From NCBI GenBank assembly GCA_002454335.1, contig DKIP01000044.1, positions 1 to 5,396 on the forward strand: a DNA stretch of 5,396 bases. The letters run 5' to 3'. Below the pieces are notes generated by a model. That model had not been told where the DNA came from. It saw nothing but the letters and a program-made list of their open reading frames with translations, and did no database searches. Position numbers and translations under genes: made by a program. Origin of the DNA: Cytophagaceae bacterium UBA6715 (GTDB taxonomy: Bacteria > Bacteroidota > Bacteroidia > Cytophagales > Spirosomataceae). Shown in pieces: positions 1-5,020 of this stretch (within the stretch, counting starts at the first letter, position 1; the number at the start of each line of letters is the position of its first letter).

Positions 1-378
1 AAAAAACCATTGTCGAATTTCATTAAAAACTTGATGCGCACCTGGCAAAGTTCCGAACAATTCCATACTAGATTTCAATTTAAGGGAATCCGTATGACCG
101 AAAATTTGTTGGATGGGCTTATCGGTATGCGCCAACAAAGCCTTTGAAATTTCAATTAGTCGGGGCCCTAATACAGGATGTGCCAAAAAAGTCTCCGCCT
201 CCTCCCTCCCACTGATTCCATAAAACGTTGAATTATACGAAGTCCCCAAACCCTTCAGCTGCGGAAAAACAAACCACATCCAATGGCTCATTTTGTGACC
301 CGATTGAATCTCGCGAAGCGCTTGATCGTAGGTGTTTTCTTGTGCGAGGAGAAAGCGGTTGAGGTTGTAGGAATCCAT
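1..378 (-). CDS. DUF1810 family protein, 3' end beyond window
   Basis: The first 126 residues are visible and the reading frame is still open at the left edge. They match DUF1810 (COG5579), a family of small soluble bacterial proteins of about 140-150 residues with no established reaction, so only about 20 residues should be missing. The visible family signatures are the HWMWFVFPQLKGLG block (residues 32-45), FYGI (52-55), the AHPVLGPRL helix (66-74) and KLKSSMELFG (100-109). The ATG at 376-378 is chosen because the N-terminus NRFLLAQENTYDQAL aligns with the usual family start. The gene is divergent from the small membrane protein gene on the plus strand. A good promoter candidate lies about 70 bases upstream in the shared gap. 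Family membership is secure; the function is not known to me, and I see no signal peptide or membrane segment. Confidence 0.93.
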   Translation of the reverse strand, partial: MDSYNLNRFLLAQENTYDQALREIQSGHKMSHWMWFVFPQLKGLGTSYNSTFYGISGREEAETFLAHPVLGPRLIEISKALLAHTDKPIQQIFGHTDSLKLKSSMELFGTLPGAHQVFNEIRQWFF

Positions 379-423
379 GGCTATTTTATCAATTAACTGT
401 TCAAAATTTTGGTCGAAACGCGC

Positions 424-458
424 TACCTTTGGCAAACCTCCAAGGATTGCCAAAGGTA
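424..458. repeat. Perfect 12-bp inverted repeat
   Basis: TACCTTTGGCAA at 424-435 is exactly complementary to TTGCCAAAGGTA at 447-458. The 11-base spacer can add three more pairs (CCT 437-439 with AGG 443-445) after one mismatch, leaving a three-base loop. It lies between two gene starts and has no T-tract, so it is not a terminator. It may be a regulator binding site, or a dispersed-repeat hairpin. Confidence 0.8.
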
Positions 459-487
459 AAGGGGTGGTGGGGGATTGCCAAAGGTAA
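444..487. repeat. 16-bp direct repeat, 28-bp period
   Basis: GGATTGCCAAAGGTAA occurs exactly at 444-459 and again at 472-487, separated by a G/T-rich 12-base linker. The ten-base core TTGCCAAAGG recurs on the minus strand at 784-793, inside the last codons of the 129-aa gene. Confidence 0.9.
451..482 (-). promoter_or_regulatory. Candidate Bacteroidota promoter for the DUF1810 gene
   Basis: Read on the minus strand, TTTG (482-479) is followed after 20 bases by TACCTTTG (458-451). This fits the Bacteroidota housekeeping consensus TTTG-N19-21-TAnnTTTG with no mismatch. Transcription would begin near 445 and leave a leader of roughly 65-70 bases before the DUF1810 ATG at 378. Each element is supplied by one of the two direct repeat copies, so the fit could be a by-product of the repeat. 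The plus-strand copy TACCTTTG (424-431) could be a -7 element for the membrane protein gene, but it has no TTTG at the right distance. Confidence 0.45.
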
Positions 488-498
488 CAAAATCAACC

Positions 499-774
499 AT
501 GTTCAACCTACACCAGCTACATACCGCCTCAGGCATTATCATCGTATTGGCTTTTTGCGTAAAAGTCAGCTTACATGTCTATTTGGACCAGACAATGGGA
601 AAGGCCAAAACCTGGCAAAGCATCTTATTCTTCCCTTTGCCATTTATGAATCTTTATAAAGCGGAGGTGAGTGACGAATACCGCCTTACGAAGATTGTTT
701 GCAATACGATGTTTTATTTGACAATAACAGCTTTGATTCTCAACTTGATTATTGGTCTCAATTTATTCCCTTAG
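499..774 (+). CDS. Small two-helix inner-membrane protein, unknown function
   Basis: This 91-residue protein has two strongly hydrophobic stretches: about residues 10-28 (SGIIIVLAFCVKVSLHVYL) and 70-90 (TMFYLTITALILNLIIGLNL). They are joined by a more polar loop that includes a short hydrophobic segment, ILFFPLPFM (42-50). No cleavable signal peptide is evident, so it is probably an integral inner-membrane protein. I do not recognise the family. The ATG at 499 is preferred over an in-frame TTG at 475. The TTG lies inside the repeat motif and would add only a polar eight-residue extension. There is no strong ribosome-binding site, which is normal for Bacteroidota. Its TAG stop overlaps the stop of the convergent gene. 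Amino-acid composition and helix spacing make it look like a real gene despite its size. Confidence 0.7.
   Translation: MFNLHQLHTASGIIIVLAFCVKVSLHVYLDQTMGKAKTWQSILFFPLPFMNLYKAEVSDEYRLTKIVCNTMFYLTITALILNLIIGLNLFP
771..774. other. Shared stop tetranucleotide of two convergent genes
   Basis: The bases TTAG give TAG (772-774) to the plus-strand membrane protein gene and TAA (773-771) to the minus-strand 129-aa gene. There is no room for a terminator between the two units, so each transcript must extend into the other gene. Confidence 0.85.
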
Positions 775-1160
775 CAAATGGGGCCTTTGGCAAGGTTTTT
801 GATGCGATGATTCATTACCTCAAAAGGATTATGATTTTCCCAATCCCAACTCGAGTCTTGAAAGATAAAATGAAATTCAGCCCTAGACTTTCTTAAATTA
901 TTCAACACAATTTCCATCCGATCTCCATCTTTGGGATGGATTTCTACATCAAAGGCATCCGGATTATTTAAACGCCCAAGGAGCTTGAATTGATTTTCAA
1001 TATAATCAGGCAGACTTAGATAATTAGGAATAACGGCTGTCCCCATCATGATATTCTCCTTCATCTCCCCCACGCGGTAATACAACCAGTAATGTGGAAG
1101 TTTAGAATAATGTCCTTTGACACAGGTGCAAAACTTGATTTGGTCAGTGATTTCGCACAT
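771..1160 (-). CDS. Unknown 129-aa protein with N-terminal cysteine cluster
   Basis: This is the third and last gene of a minus-strand cluster. Its ATG (1160-1158) comes two bases after the metallophosphatase stop, which suggests translational coupling. A longer open frame reaches back to 1283, but that extension would lie inside the phosphatase gene and is basic and atypical, so the short start is chosen. The N-terminus carries Cys2, Cys11 and Cys13 (MCEITDQIKFCTC) followed by HYWLYYR (23-29). The middle has DAFDVEIHPKDGDRMEIVL (68-86), and the tail has an aromatic patch (FHFIFQDSSWDWEN, 96-109). There is no signal peptide or membrane segment. The cysteines could bind a metal, but this is inference. 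I do not recognise a named domain. The final residues KNLAKGPIC are encoded across a copy of the TTGCCAAAGG motif. Confidence 0.75.
   Translation of the reverse strand: MCEITDQIKFCTCVKGHYSKLPHYWLYYRVGEMKENIMMGTAVIPNYLSLPDYIENQFKLLGRLNNPDAFDVEIHPKDGDRMEIVLNNLRKSRAEFHFIFQDSSWDWENHNPFEVMNHRIKNLAKGPIC
784..793. repeat. Fourth copy of the TTGCCAAAGG core
   Basis: CCTTTGGCAA at 784-793 equals the core of the inverted repeat at 426-435. It lies within the C-terminal codons of the 129-aa gene. A ten-base match can arise by chance, but the position beside a converging gene pair is notable. Confidence 0.5.
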
Positions 1161-1162
1161 AC

Positions 1163-2083
1163 TTAAACGATGACAAACTCTTTTGAATCTAAACGGTAAG
1201 CGACGAGGTGCCCATCTTTGGCCACACTGTAATCCAAACAAATGGATTTGGCTAATGCGTCCGTGGGTTTGCCTTTCAACCAATAATGCCCAAAAAACAC
1301 CGACTTATCCGCATCGTATCTGTGTAAAGCTTCATGTATCGATTCATCCAAGAGTAATTCGCCAAACTCCTCCCCGATTCCCAAGAAGACGTCCTTATGT
1401 AATTTTCGGTCTTCAACAGGTTGGAACCATTTGATCCGCGCACTTTTACGTGTCGTTCCATCTTTATCGACAAACTCCTGCCCTGCTGGCAAATCAAATT
1501 CCTTGCCCTTTAATAACTCCTCCAATACCTCGTAGACAGGAGATTCTTTGGCAACATATTGAACCAACACCTTTTCGGAAATACGTTTTTGGCCTTGAGT
1601 TTCTTCGTAAATGAAATTGGTTTCAAGCCAGTTGATATGCGCATCATCCCAACAAGCATGCACGGCACGAAAATCATCCTGTTCTAAATAGAGCGGCAGC
1701 GTATGAAACCAAGGCAAATACACCTGTTCCCATTCCTGTGTATAATTCCGAAACTGCCGAAGGGTTTCGATGTGTTGGTCTATTTCAACCACCGTATGCT
1801 TCCGATAAAACCCTCCCTTCACCTTGTCTTTGGTATGAAAACAAATGGCATTGAATTCGTGGTTGCCCATGATTGCGAGTGCGTGGCCCGCATCACACAT
1901 CGACTTGACGATTTGGAGCGTTTCCCGAATTTTAGGACCCCGATCAATGTAATCACCTAAGAAAACCAATTTCCGTTTTGCGGGATGTTGGTACACACCC
2001 CCTTCTTTCACATAGCCCATGATTGCCAAAATCTCCTCGAGCTTGTCGGCATGGCCATGTATATCTCCAATCAAATCAACCAT
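1163..2083 (-). CDS. PPP-family metallophosphatase (calcineurin-like, PrpE/ApaH-type)
   Basis: This 306-residue protein has the dinuclear-metal phosphoesterase motifs in order: GDIHG (6-10, ligands Asp7 and His9), GDYIDRGP (43-50, Asp44), GNHE (73-76, Asn74 and His75), His142 in AVHAC, and His266 in FGHYW. A closing CLDYSVAKDGHLVAYR segment (282-297) matches the strand pair at the end of ApaH-like proteins. All expected metal ligands are present, so it should be active as a cytosolic protein, diadenosine-tetraphosphate or other phosphate-ester hydrolase. The substrate cannot be read from sequence. At 306 residues it is somewhat longer than PrpE (about 245) or ApaH (about 280), with extra sequence between about residues 150 and 260. 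It begins nine bases after the 109-aa gene and is followed two bases later by the 129-aa gene, so the three are probably co-transcribed. Confidence 0.95.
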   Translation of the reverse strand: MVDLIGDIHGHADKLEEILAIMGYVKEGGVYQHPAKRKLVFLGDYIDRGPKIRETLQIVKSMCDAGHALAIMGNHEFNAICFHTKDKVKGGFYRKHTVVEIDQHIETLRQFRNYTQEWEQVYLPWFHTLPLYLEQDDFRAVHACWDDAHINWLETNFIYEETQGQKRISEKVLVQYVAKESPVYEVLEELLKGKEFDLPAGQEFVDKDGTTRKSARIKWFQPVEDRKLHKDVFLGIGEEFGELLLDESIHEALHRYDADKSVFFGHYWLKGKPTDALAKSICLDYSVAKDGHLVAYRLDSKEFVIV

Positions 2084-2092
2084 AAATAATTC

Positions 2093-2422
2093 TTAATAAG
2101 TAAATGTATCAAAGGGGATTCCCTCCTTTGTTAAGTATTTCTTGAACAGGGTATAACCTGAATTATTCGAAAACATAGGGGCCAAAGCCTGAAGCAAAGC
2201 CTCCTTATCGCCCGGCACAATGCCATGCAAGGCATAAAGCGCTGCCAGATCTTTCGCTAGCACCGTTGCCGTATATTCGTATTCGGAACTGCCCCAGTGT
2301 TCATCCACCGTGGTTCCCAAATCATGCCCGTCAAATTTTAGATCTTCACCCTCGAAACCGAGGTTCATGTAGACACACACATCCGCACGCTTAATTGTCA
2401 ATAGTTCGATGCTCGGATTCAT
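2093..2422 (-). CDS. Unknown 109-aa soluble protein, first gene of the phosphatase cluster
   Basis: The protein begins MNPSIELLTIKRADVCVYMN. Its central segment is polar and rich in aspartate and tyrosine (FDGHDLGTTVDEHWGSSEYE, 30-49). An alanine/leucine-rich helix follows (ATVLAKDLAALYALHGI, 52-68), then the tail FKKYLTKEGIPFDTFTY. There is no signal peptide or membrane helix. I do not recognise the family. The ATG at 2422-2420 is the first in frame, and a 178-base non-coding gap lies upstream. The stop lies nine bases before the metallophosphatase start, which makes the two an operon. The compact acidic character and fixed position ahead of a phosphatase would fit a partner or regulator, but nothing in the sequence proves it. 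Confidence 0.8.
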   Translation of the reverse strand: MNPSIELLTIKRADVCVYMNLGFEGEDLKFDGHDLGTTVDEHWGSSEYEYTATVLAKDLAALYALHGIVPGDKEALLQALAPMFSNNSGYTLFKKYLTKEGIPFDTFTY

Positions 2423-2600
2423 ATCGTTTGAATTTTACCGTATACATCAATTTACAAAATTCCGGGAAATTCAGAAAAGCTCCGACTCTATTTGTCGGGA
2501 TTTCAGTGACAAAAACAACTAGACATTTGGAAAGAAAAATCCTAAACAGATTCAATACAATCGTTAAATCCGACTTGATGGTTGTGACGAAAATTGAATA
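2423..2600. other. Intergenic region upstream of the phosphatase cluster
   Basis: This stretch must contain the promoter of the three-gene cluster and the end of the 59-aa gene transcript. I found no good TTTG/TAnnTTTG pair. A plus-strand open frame across it (from 2395) shows no protein-like character. Confidence 0.5.
2482..2498 (-). terminator. Weak candidate terminator downstream of the 59-aa gene
   Basis: On the minus strand CCGAC (2498-2494), a seven-base loop and GTCGG (2486-2482) form a five-pair GC-rich stem, followed by AGCTTTTC. The T-tract is short and interrupted, and the site lies about 100 bases beyond the stop codon. Confidence 0.25.
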
Positions 2601-2780
2601 TTAAACCTTAACTCTTTTCAGTTTGCGTAATTCTTTGTAAGGCTCAGTAAACTCCCCCTCAGCATCCATTATCCCTGCTCGTACAAAATCAGCTAATATC
2701 TCAGCTTTTGACCTTTTCTCAGCCATCAATTTTTTAGCCAATTCCAAATGCAACTCAACTTGTTTTCGATTGTGGTCCAT
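2601..2780 (-). CDS. Small charged helical protein, 59 aa, unknown function
   Basis: The protein is almost entirely predicted helix with heavy charge: HLELAKKLMAEKRSKAEILADF (11-32), then VRAGIMDAEGEFTEPYKELRKLKRVKV. It has a basic C-terminal tail. The ATG at 2780-2778 is preferred to an in-frame TTG at 2822, because the TTG extension overlaps the end of the 80-bp repeat and looks non-protein-like. A TAAGTTTG sequence on the minus strand (2806-2799) matches the Bacteroidota -7 element and would give a short leader of about 15 bases. No -33 TTTG is spaced correctly. I do not recognise the family; its size and charge resemble small accessory or antitoxin-like proteins, which is only an impression. 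No partner gene is adjacent on the same strand. Confidence 0.65.
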   Translation of the reverse strand: MDHNRKQVELHLELAKKLMAEKRSKAEILADFVRAGIMDAEGEFTEPYKELRKLKRVKV

Positions 2781-2798
2781 CTCGCTTGATTTATTTCC

Positions 2799-2806
2799 CA
2801 AACTTA
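2799..2806 (-). promoter_or_regulatory. Possible -7 promoter element for the 59-aa gene
   Basis: TAAGTTTG on the minus strand fits TAnnTTTG exactly and lies 18 bases before the chosen ATG. The nearest upstream TTG (2822-2820) is only 13 bases away, so the -33 element is missing or atypical. Confidence 0.35.
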
Positions 2807-2812
2807 CACTGA

Positions 2813-2892
2813 ATACCGACAACTGCTTATTCGAAAATTGGGTAATTTATTACATTGATGAATTCTCCATTTGAACAGTTCGGAATTTACGA
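2813..2892 (+). repeat. 80-bp direct repeat, copy A
   Basis: This segment aligns without gaps to 4941-5020, with 70 of 80 bases identical by my hand count. The longest exact shared blocks are CTGCTTATTCGAAAA and CATTGATGAAT. It ends near a copy-specific perfect 9-bp inverted repeat (AACAGTTCG 2874-2882 with CGAACTGTT 2890-2898). On the minus strand it lies 32 bases upstream of the 59-aa gene start. On the plus strand it contains the start of a 25-codon micro-ORF (2858-2935, MNSPFEQFGIYE...). It marks the left edge of the AT-rich block. Confidence 0.85.
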
Positions 2893-2961
2893 ACTGTTGG
2901 ATACGCTAGATCCCAATGGCCTGCAAAACACCTAACATAAGACGAATGAAATGTTCTTATG

Positions 2962-2988
2962 AAAATGCAATATGCATTTTATGCATAT
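2962..2988. promoter_or_regulatory. Nested ATGCAT palindromes upstream of the HigA-like gene
   Basis: Two perfect 8-bp inverted repeats overlap. AAAATGCA (2962-2969) pairs with TGCATTTT (2973-2980), and ATATGCAT (2970-2977) pairs with ATGCATAT (2981-2988). They share the central ATGCAT, so only one can form at a time. They lie 47-74 bases before the start codon, where a regulator could bind. Confidence 0.45.
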
Positions 2989-3007
2989 AACTTTCCTTGA
3001 AATAATT

Positions 3008-3027
3008 TGTAAACAATTTTGTTTACA
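3008..3027. promoter_or_regulatory. Probable operator: 20-bp palindrome before the HigA-like gene
   Basis: TGTAAACAA (3008-3016) and TTGTTTACA (3019-3027) are perfect 9-bp arms around a TT centre, ending eight bases before the ATG at 3036. A dyad this close to the start of a helix-turn-helix antitoxin gene is the usual place for autorepression by HigA-type dimers. Binding by this protein is inferred. Confidence 0.6.
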
Positions 3028-3035
3028 TTTATGCA

Positions 3036-3518
3036 ATGAATACTTACCTAGCAAAATTTAGGGGCATCCATCCTGGGATAATTTTAGCCCGGGAATTAAA
3101 AAAGAGAGGAATCGCTCAGCGTCCTTTCGCGCTTTCCGTTGGGGAACATCCGCAAACAATCAATGCGATCACGAAAGCCAAACGAAATTTACCCACGTCA
3201 ATTGCACTGAAAATCGAGGAAAAACTAGGTTTGGAAGAAGGAACTTTGGCATTACTGCAAACCTATTTTGATATTCAGGTAGAGAAATCAAAGATCAAGC
3301 CGATTACTCCTAATCTATCCTTGATCAGAAAATCAGTTTTTTGGGATACGGATATCAGTCAAATCGACTGGGATAAACAAAAATATGCGGTTATTCGACG
3401 CATAATGGAACGAGGCAATGCGCTTGAGATAAAAGAGATCAAACAATTCTATGGTGCTGCATTAATCACAGAAGTATTAAAACAAAAATCGGTAGAAGCT
3501 TACAAACTAAACCCGTAA
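3036..3518 (+). CDS. HigA-like helix-turn-helix protein with DUF6922-like C-terminus
   Basis: Residues 11-80 match the HigA/XRE antitoxin helix-turn-helix fold: HPGIILARELKKRGIAQRPF, then the recognition-helix region GEHPQTINAITKAKRN and LPTSIALKIEEKLGLEEGTL. Residues 93-155 (LSLIRKSVFWDTDISQIDW, then VIRRIMERG and IKQFYG) look like DUF6922. I know that domain from Bacteroidota proteins encoded just before AbiEii/AbiGii-type nucleotidyltransferase toxins. This argues for a DNA-binding antitoxin of a toxin-antitoxin pair. However, only 120 bases separate its stop from the end of the convergent STAS-like gene, and no toxin ORF is present on either side. It is therefore an orphan antitoxin, a remnant, or a recruited regulator. 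The palindrome ending eight bases upstream suggests autoregulation. Helix-turn-helix assignment is secure; the DUF6922 assignment is from memory of the motif and less certain. Confidence 0.88.
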   Translation: MNTYLAKFRGIHPGIILARELKKRGIAQRPFALSVGEHPQTINAITKAKRNLPTSIALKIEEKLGLEEGTLALLQTYFDIQVEKSKIKPITPNLSLIRKSVFWDTDISQIDWDKQKYAVIRRIMERGNALEIKEIKQFYGAALITEVLKQKSVEAYKLNP

Positions 3519-3638
3519 TAATCGCTTTGCCAAATAGTCTTACTCTTCTAAAAAAGGGAAAGTTTATTTACATTATTTAGTAAACGAAAAGCGAATGCAG
3601 CATAATACACAAGATTAATATTGTTGTAAGCATTAACA
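3519..3638. other. Convergent intergenic gap where a toxin gene would be expected
   Basis: The gap is AT-rich and lies between the 3' ends of the HigA-like and STAS-like genes. I see only a weak GTTTA/TAAAC dyad (3562-3566 and 3581-3585) and no convincing terminator. A short plus-strand frame at 3527-3580 encodes PNSLTLLKK followed soon by a stop. Confidence 0.4.
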
Positions 3639-3932
3639 TCAAACCAGCTCGCTTTTGGACAATCTTTCTGACCATGTAAATGCAATCATCTTTTTTACTT
3701 GCTCATTCGCGTTCTTAAATGTTGTTTTTGATTTAAGTTCTGCAAGATCCCACCGCAATAACAACTTCCCGAAACACTCATCTGCGAAAGAATGTGAAAT
3801 AGTCTTTACATCTGAAAAATCAAAAACGACATTTTCTCCCTCATGAATAGAGTTTTCAAAAGTGAGACGCAAAGCCTTGCCCAAAAATCTTGTTCCTAAG
3901 GAATCTCCCGAATGACTAAATTGAATGATCAT
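3639..3932 (-). CDS. STAS-like (DUF4325) protein, putative partner of the adjacent ATPase
   Basis: This 97-residue protein contains the DUF4325 (PF14213) signature: VVFDFSDVKTISHSFADECF at 35-54, a short strand ending in aspartate followed by a serine-rich turn and helix. This has the same topology as the phospho-acceptor region of SpoIIAA/RsbV-type STAS anti-anti-sigma proteins. The N-terminal IIQFSHSGDSLGTRFLGKALR (2-22) is the usual lead-in of the family. The gene lies 32 bases downstream of the ATPase gene on the same strand, so the two are very likely co-transcribed. The inferred role is a cytosolic partner protein whose phosphorylation or binding state is set by the ATPase. Ser46, Ser48 or Thr44 could be phosphorylated, but this is inference. 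No sigma factor is encoded nearby. Confidence 0.85.
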   Translation of the reverse strand: MIIQFSHSGDSLGTRFLGKALRLTFENSIHEGENVVFDFSDVKTISHSFADECFGKLLLRWDLAELKSKTTFKNANEQVKKMIAFTWSERLSKSELV

Positions 3933-3964
3933 CTTAAAGAATATCTATATAAAATCTAAAAAGC

Positions 3965-4921
3965 CTACCAAAGATCGATTAAATTTTCAAATAATTCATC
4001 TTTCAGCTCACGATAAAAATCAGTATGCTCGTTACCAAAAATTGCATATGGGTCAACTAATATATCGGTATTGATTTCCAATAAAACATACGTTCCATAC
4101 CAGCGAAATGCATCAGAAACCTTAGCCACTTGATTTACTTGAAGTTGTTTTCCCCCAGAATGAATAGACATGTAACCTTTATTTAATTCAACAAATTTGG
4201 CTATGGCCCAAAGTCCAAATCCTGCACCTGTACCATTCGTTACTCCTTTTTTAACACAATTCGATAATGCTTCAGCTTCCGTATAGTATAAATAAACAGA
4301 GTCTGGGTGTTTTGTTAATGCCCTATAAATACCACATCCGTGATCAGCAATCAAAAATCGAATTATTTTTTTCTCAGGGTAAAATTGAACAGAAACCAAT
4401 CCCTTTCCCAAACCTAAAAAATCTCCTTCAACCGAATGGTTTAATGTATTATCAATTAACTCCCAAAGACAGAACTCCAATATTGATAATAGTTCATCCT
4501 TAACTCCAGACCCCATTAGCATTTTCATAATTTCCTTGTGCATATTTAGAGCACCCTTGGGATCCGAAAATTGCTTCATTTCAAATAGGCAATGCATGGA
4601 TATTTGAGCCTTAATCGACTCCAAGTAGTTTAATCCATTCGCGCTAGATAAGTCAATCTTATTTATATTAGAAAACCTTAATGCATAATTACCCAAATGC
4701 TTCGCTTTACTATAAACTGTTATTCCATGCTCGATCAAATTGACGATTACACTGTATACAATGGAAAAGTAATCAAGGTTTATTTCAGAGATGTCATTAA
4801 AGTCAATTTCAACCTCCACATCATACAATTTATCTAAGTTTAATAAGCTAGATAATTGACCTACAAGGTCATTAAGTGAATTAATCTTGGAATAATCAAT
4901 GTGAATAGCGTAGGTTTTCAT
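3965..4921 (-). CDS. GHKL-type ATPase with N-terminal STAS-like region, putative switch kinase
   Basis: The C-terminal half of this 318-residue protein carries the GHKL/HATPase_c ATP-binding motifs. The N-box is ELIDNTLNHS (154-163, with Glu154, Asp157 and Asn158), the G1 box is DHGCGI (193-198), and the G2 box is TNGTGAGFGLWAI (228-240). All key nucleotide-binding residues are present. There is no transmembrane segment, HAMP domain or histidine-kinase H-box, so it resembles SpoIIAB/RsbW-type serine kinases and other cytosolic GHKL regulators rather than a two-component sensor. The first 115 residues (for example VEVEIDFNDISEINLDYFSI, 35-54) look like a STAS-like alpha/beta domain, possibly a built-in copy of the partner fold. 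The tail after residue 287 is acidic and helical. The ATG at 4921-4919 lies 19 bases from repeat copy B and is followed directly by a strand-forming stretch (KTYAIHID). It is transcribed ahead of the STAS-like gene. Confidence 0.88.
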   Translation of the reverse strand: MKTYAIHIDYSKINSLNDLVGQLSSLLNLDKLYDVEVEIDFNDISEINLDYFSIVYSVIVNLIEHGITVYSKAKHLGNYALRFSNINKIDLSSANGLNYLESIKAQISMHCLFEMKQFSDPKGALNMHKEIMKMLMGSGVKDELLSILEFCLWELIDNTLNHSVEGDFLGLGKGLVSVQFYPEKKIIRFLIADHGCGIYRALTKHPDSVYLYYTEAEALSNCVKKGVTNGTGAGFGLWAIAKFVELNKGYMSIHSGGKQLQVNQVAKVSDAFRWYGTYVLLEINTDILVDPYAIFGNEHTDFYRELKDELFENLIDLW

Positions 4922-4940
4922 AGACCGAAAATTACCTACT

Positions 4941-5020
4941 ATACCAACAGCTGCTTATTCGAAAAAAGGGTAAATTATTGCATTGATGAATCCTCCATTT
5001 GAACTATTCGGATTTTACGA
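4941..5020 (+). repeat. 80-bp direct repeat, copy B
   Basis: Ungapped match to 2813-2892 with ten substitutions spread along its length; similarity stops sharply at both ends. It lies 19 bases upstream of the ATPase start on the minus strand, paralleling copy A upstream of the 59-aa gene. The 9-bp inverted repeat at the end of copy A is not preserved here. Together the copies bracket about 2.05 kb that hold the HigA-like, STAS-like and ATPase genes. Confidence 0.85.

Larger units (their letters stand above)
379..498. other. Divergent intergenic region carrying a three-copy TTGCCAAAGGTA motif
   Basis: This 120-base gap separates two divergent genes and must hold both of their promoters. Its right half is dominated by a motif present once inverted (424-435) and twice direct (447-458 and 475-486). 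No coding potential is convincing here. The only open frames in it continue into, or shadow, the membrane protein gene. Confidence 0.7.

Noticed and set aside
429..659. Plus-strand open frame beginning in the repeat
   Set aside because: It overlaps the membrane protein gene in another frame and has no domain character or plausible start context.
1161..1283. Upstream extension of the 129-aa gene
   Set aside because: It lies inside the phosphatase gene in another frame and is arginine-rich and unlike the rest of the protein. An ATG two bases after the phosphatase stop explains the start better.
2395..2604. Plus-strand open frame of 69 codons
   Set aside because: It overlaps the start of the 109-aa gene and an intergenic gap, and its composition is not protein-like. 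It appears to be chance.
2896..2936. Integron attC-like signals (GTTGGAT at 2896-2902 and ACCTAAC at 2930-2936) near repeat copy A
   Set aside because: The two boxes are in the wrong order for a single attC. No matching partner box lies within about 140 bases on either side, and copy B has no equivalent boxes.
3587..3656. AAAAGCGA/TCGCTTTT complementary pair as a terminator of the convergent genes
   Set aside because: The arms are 54 bases apart, one lies inside the STAS-like coding region, and no T-tract follows.
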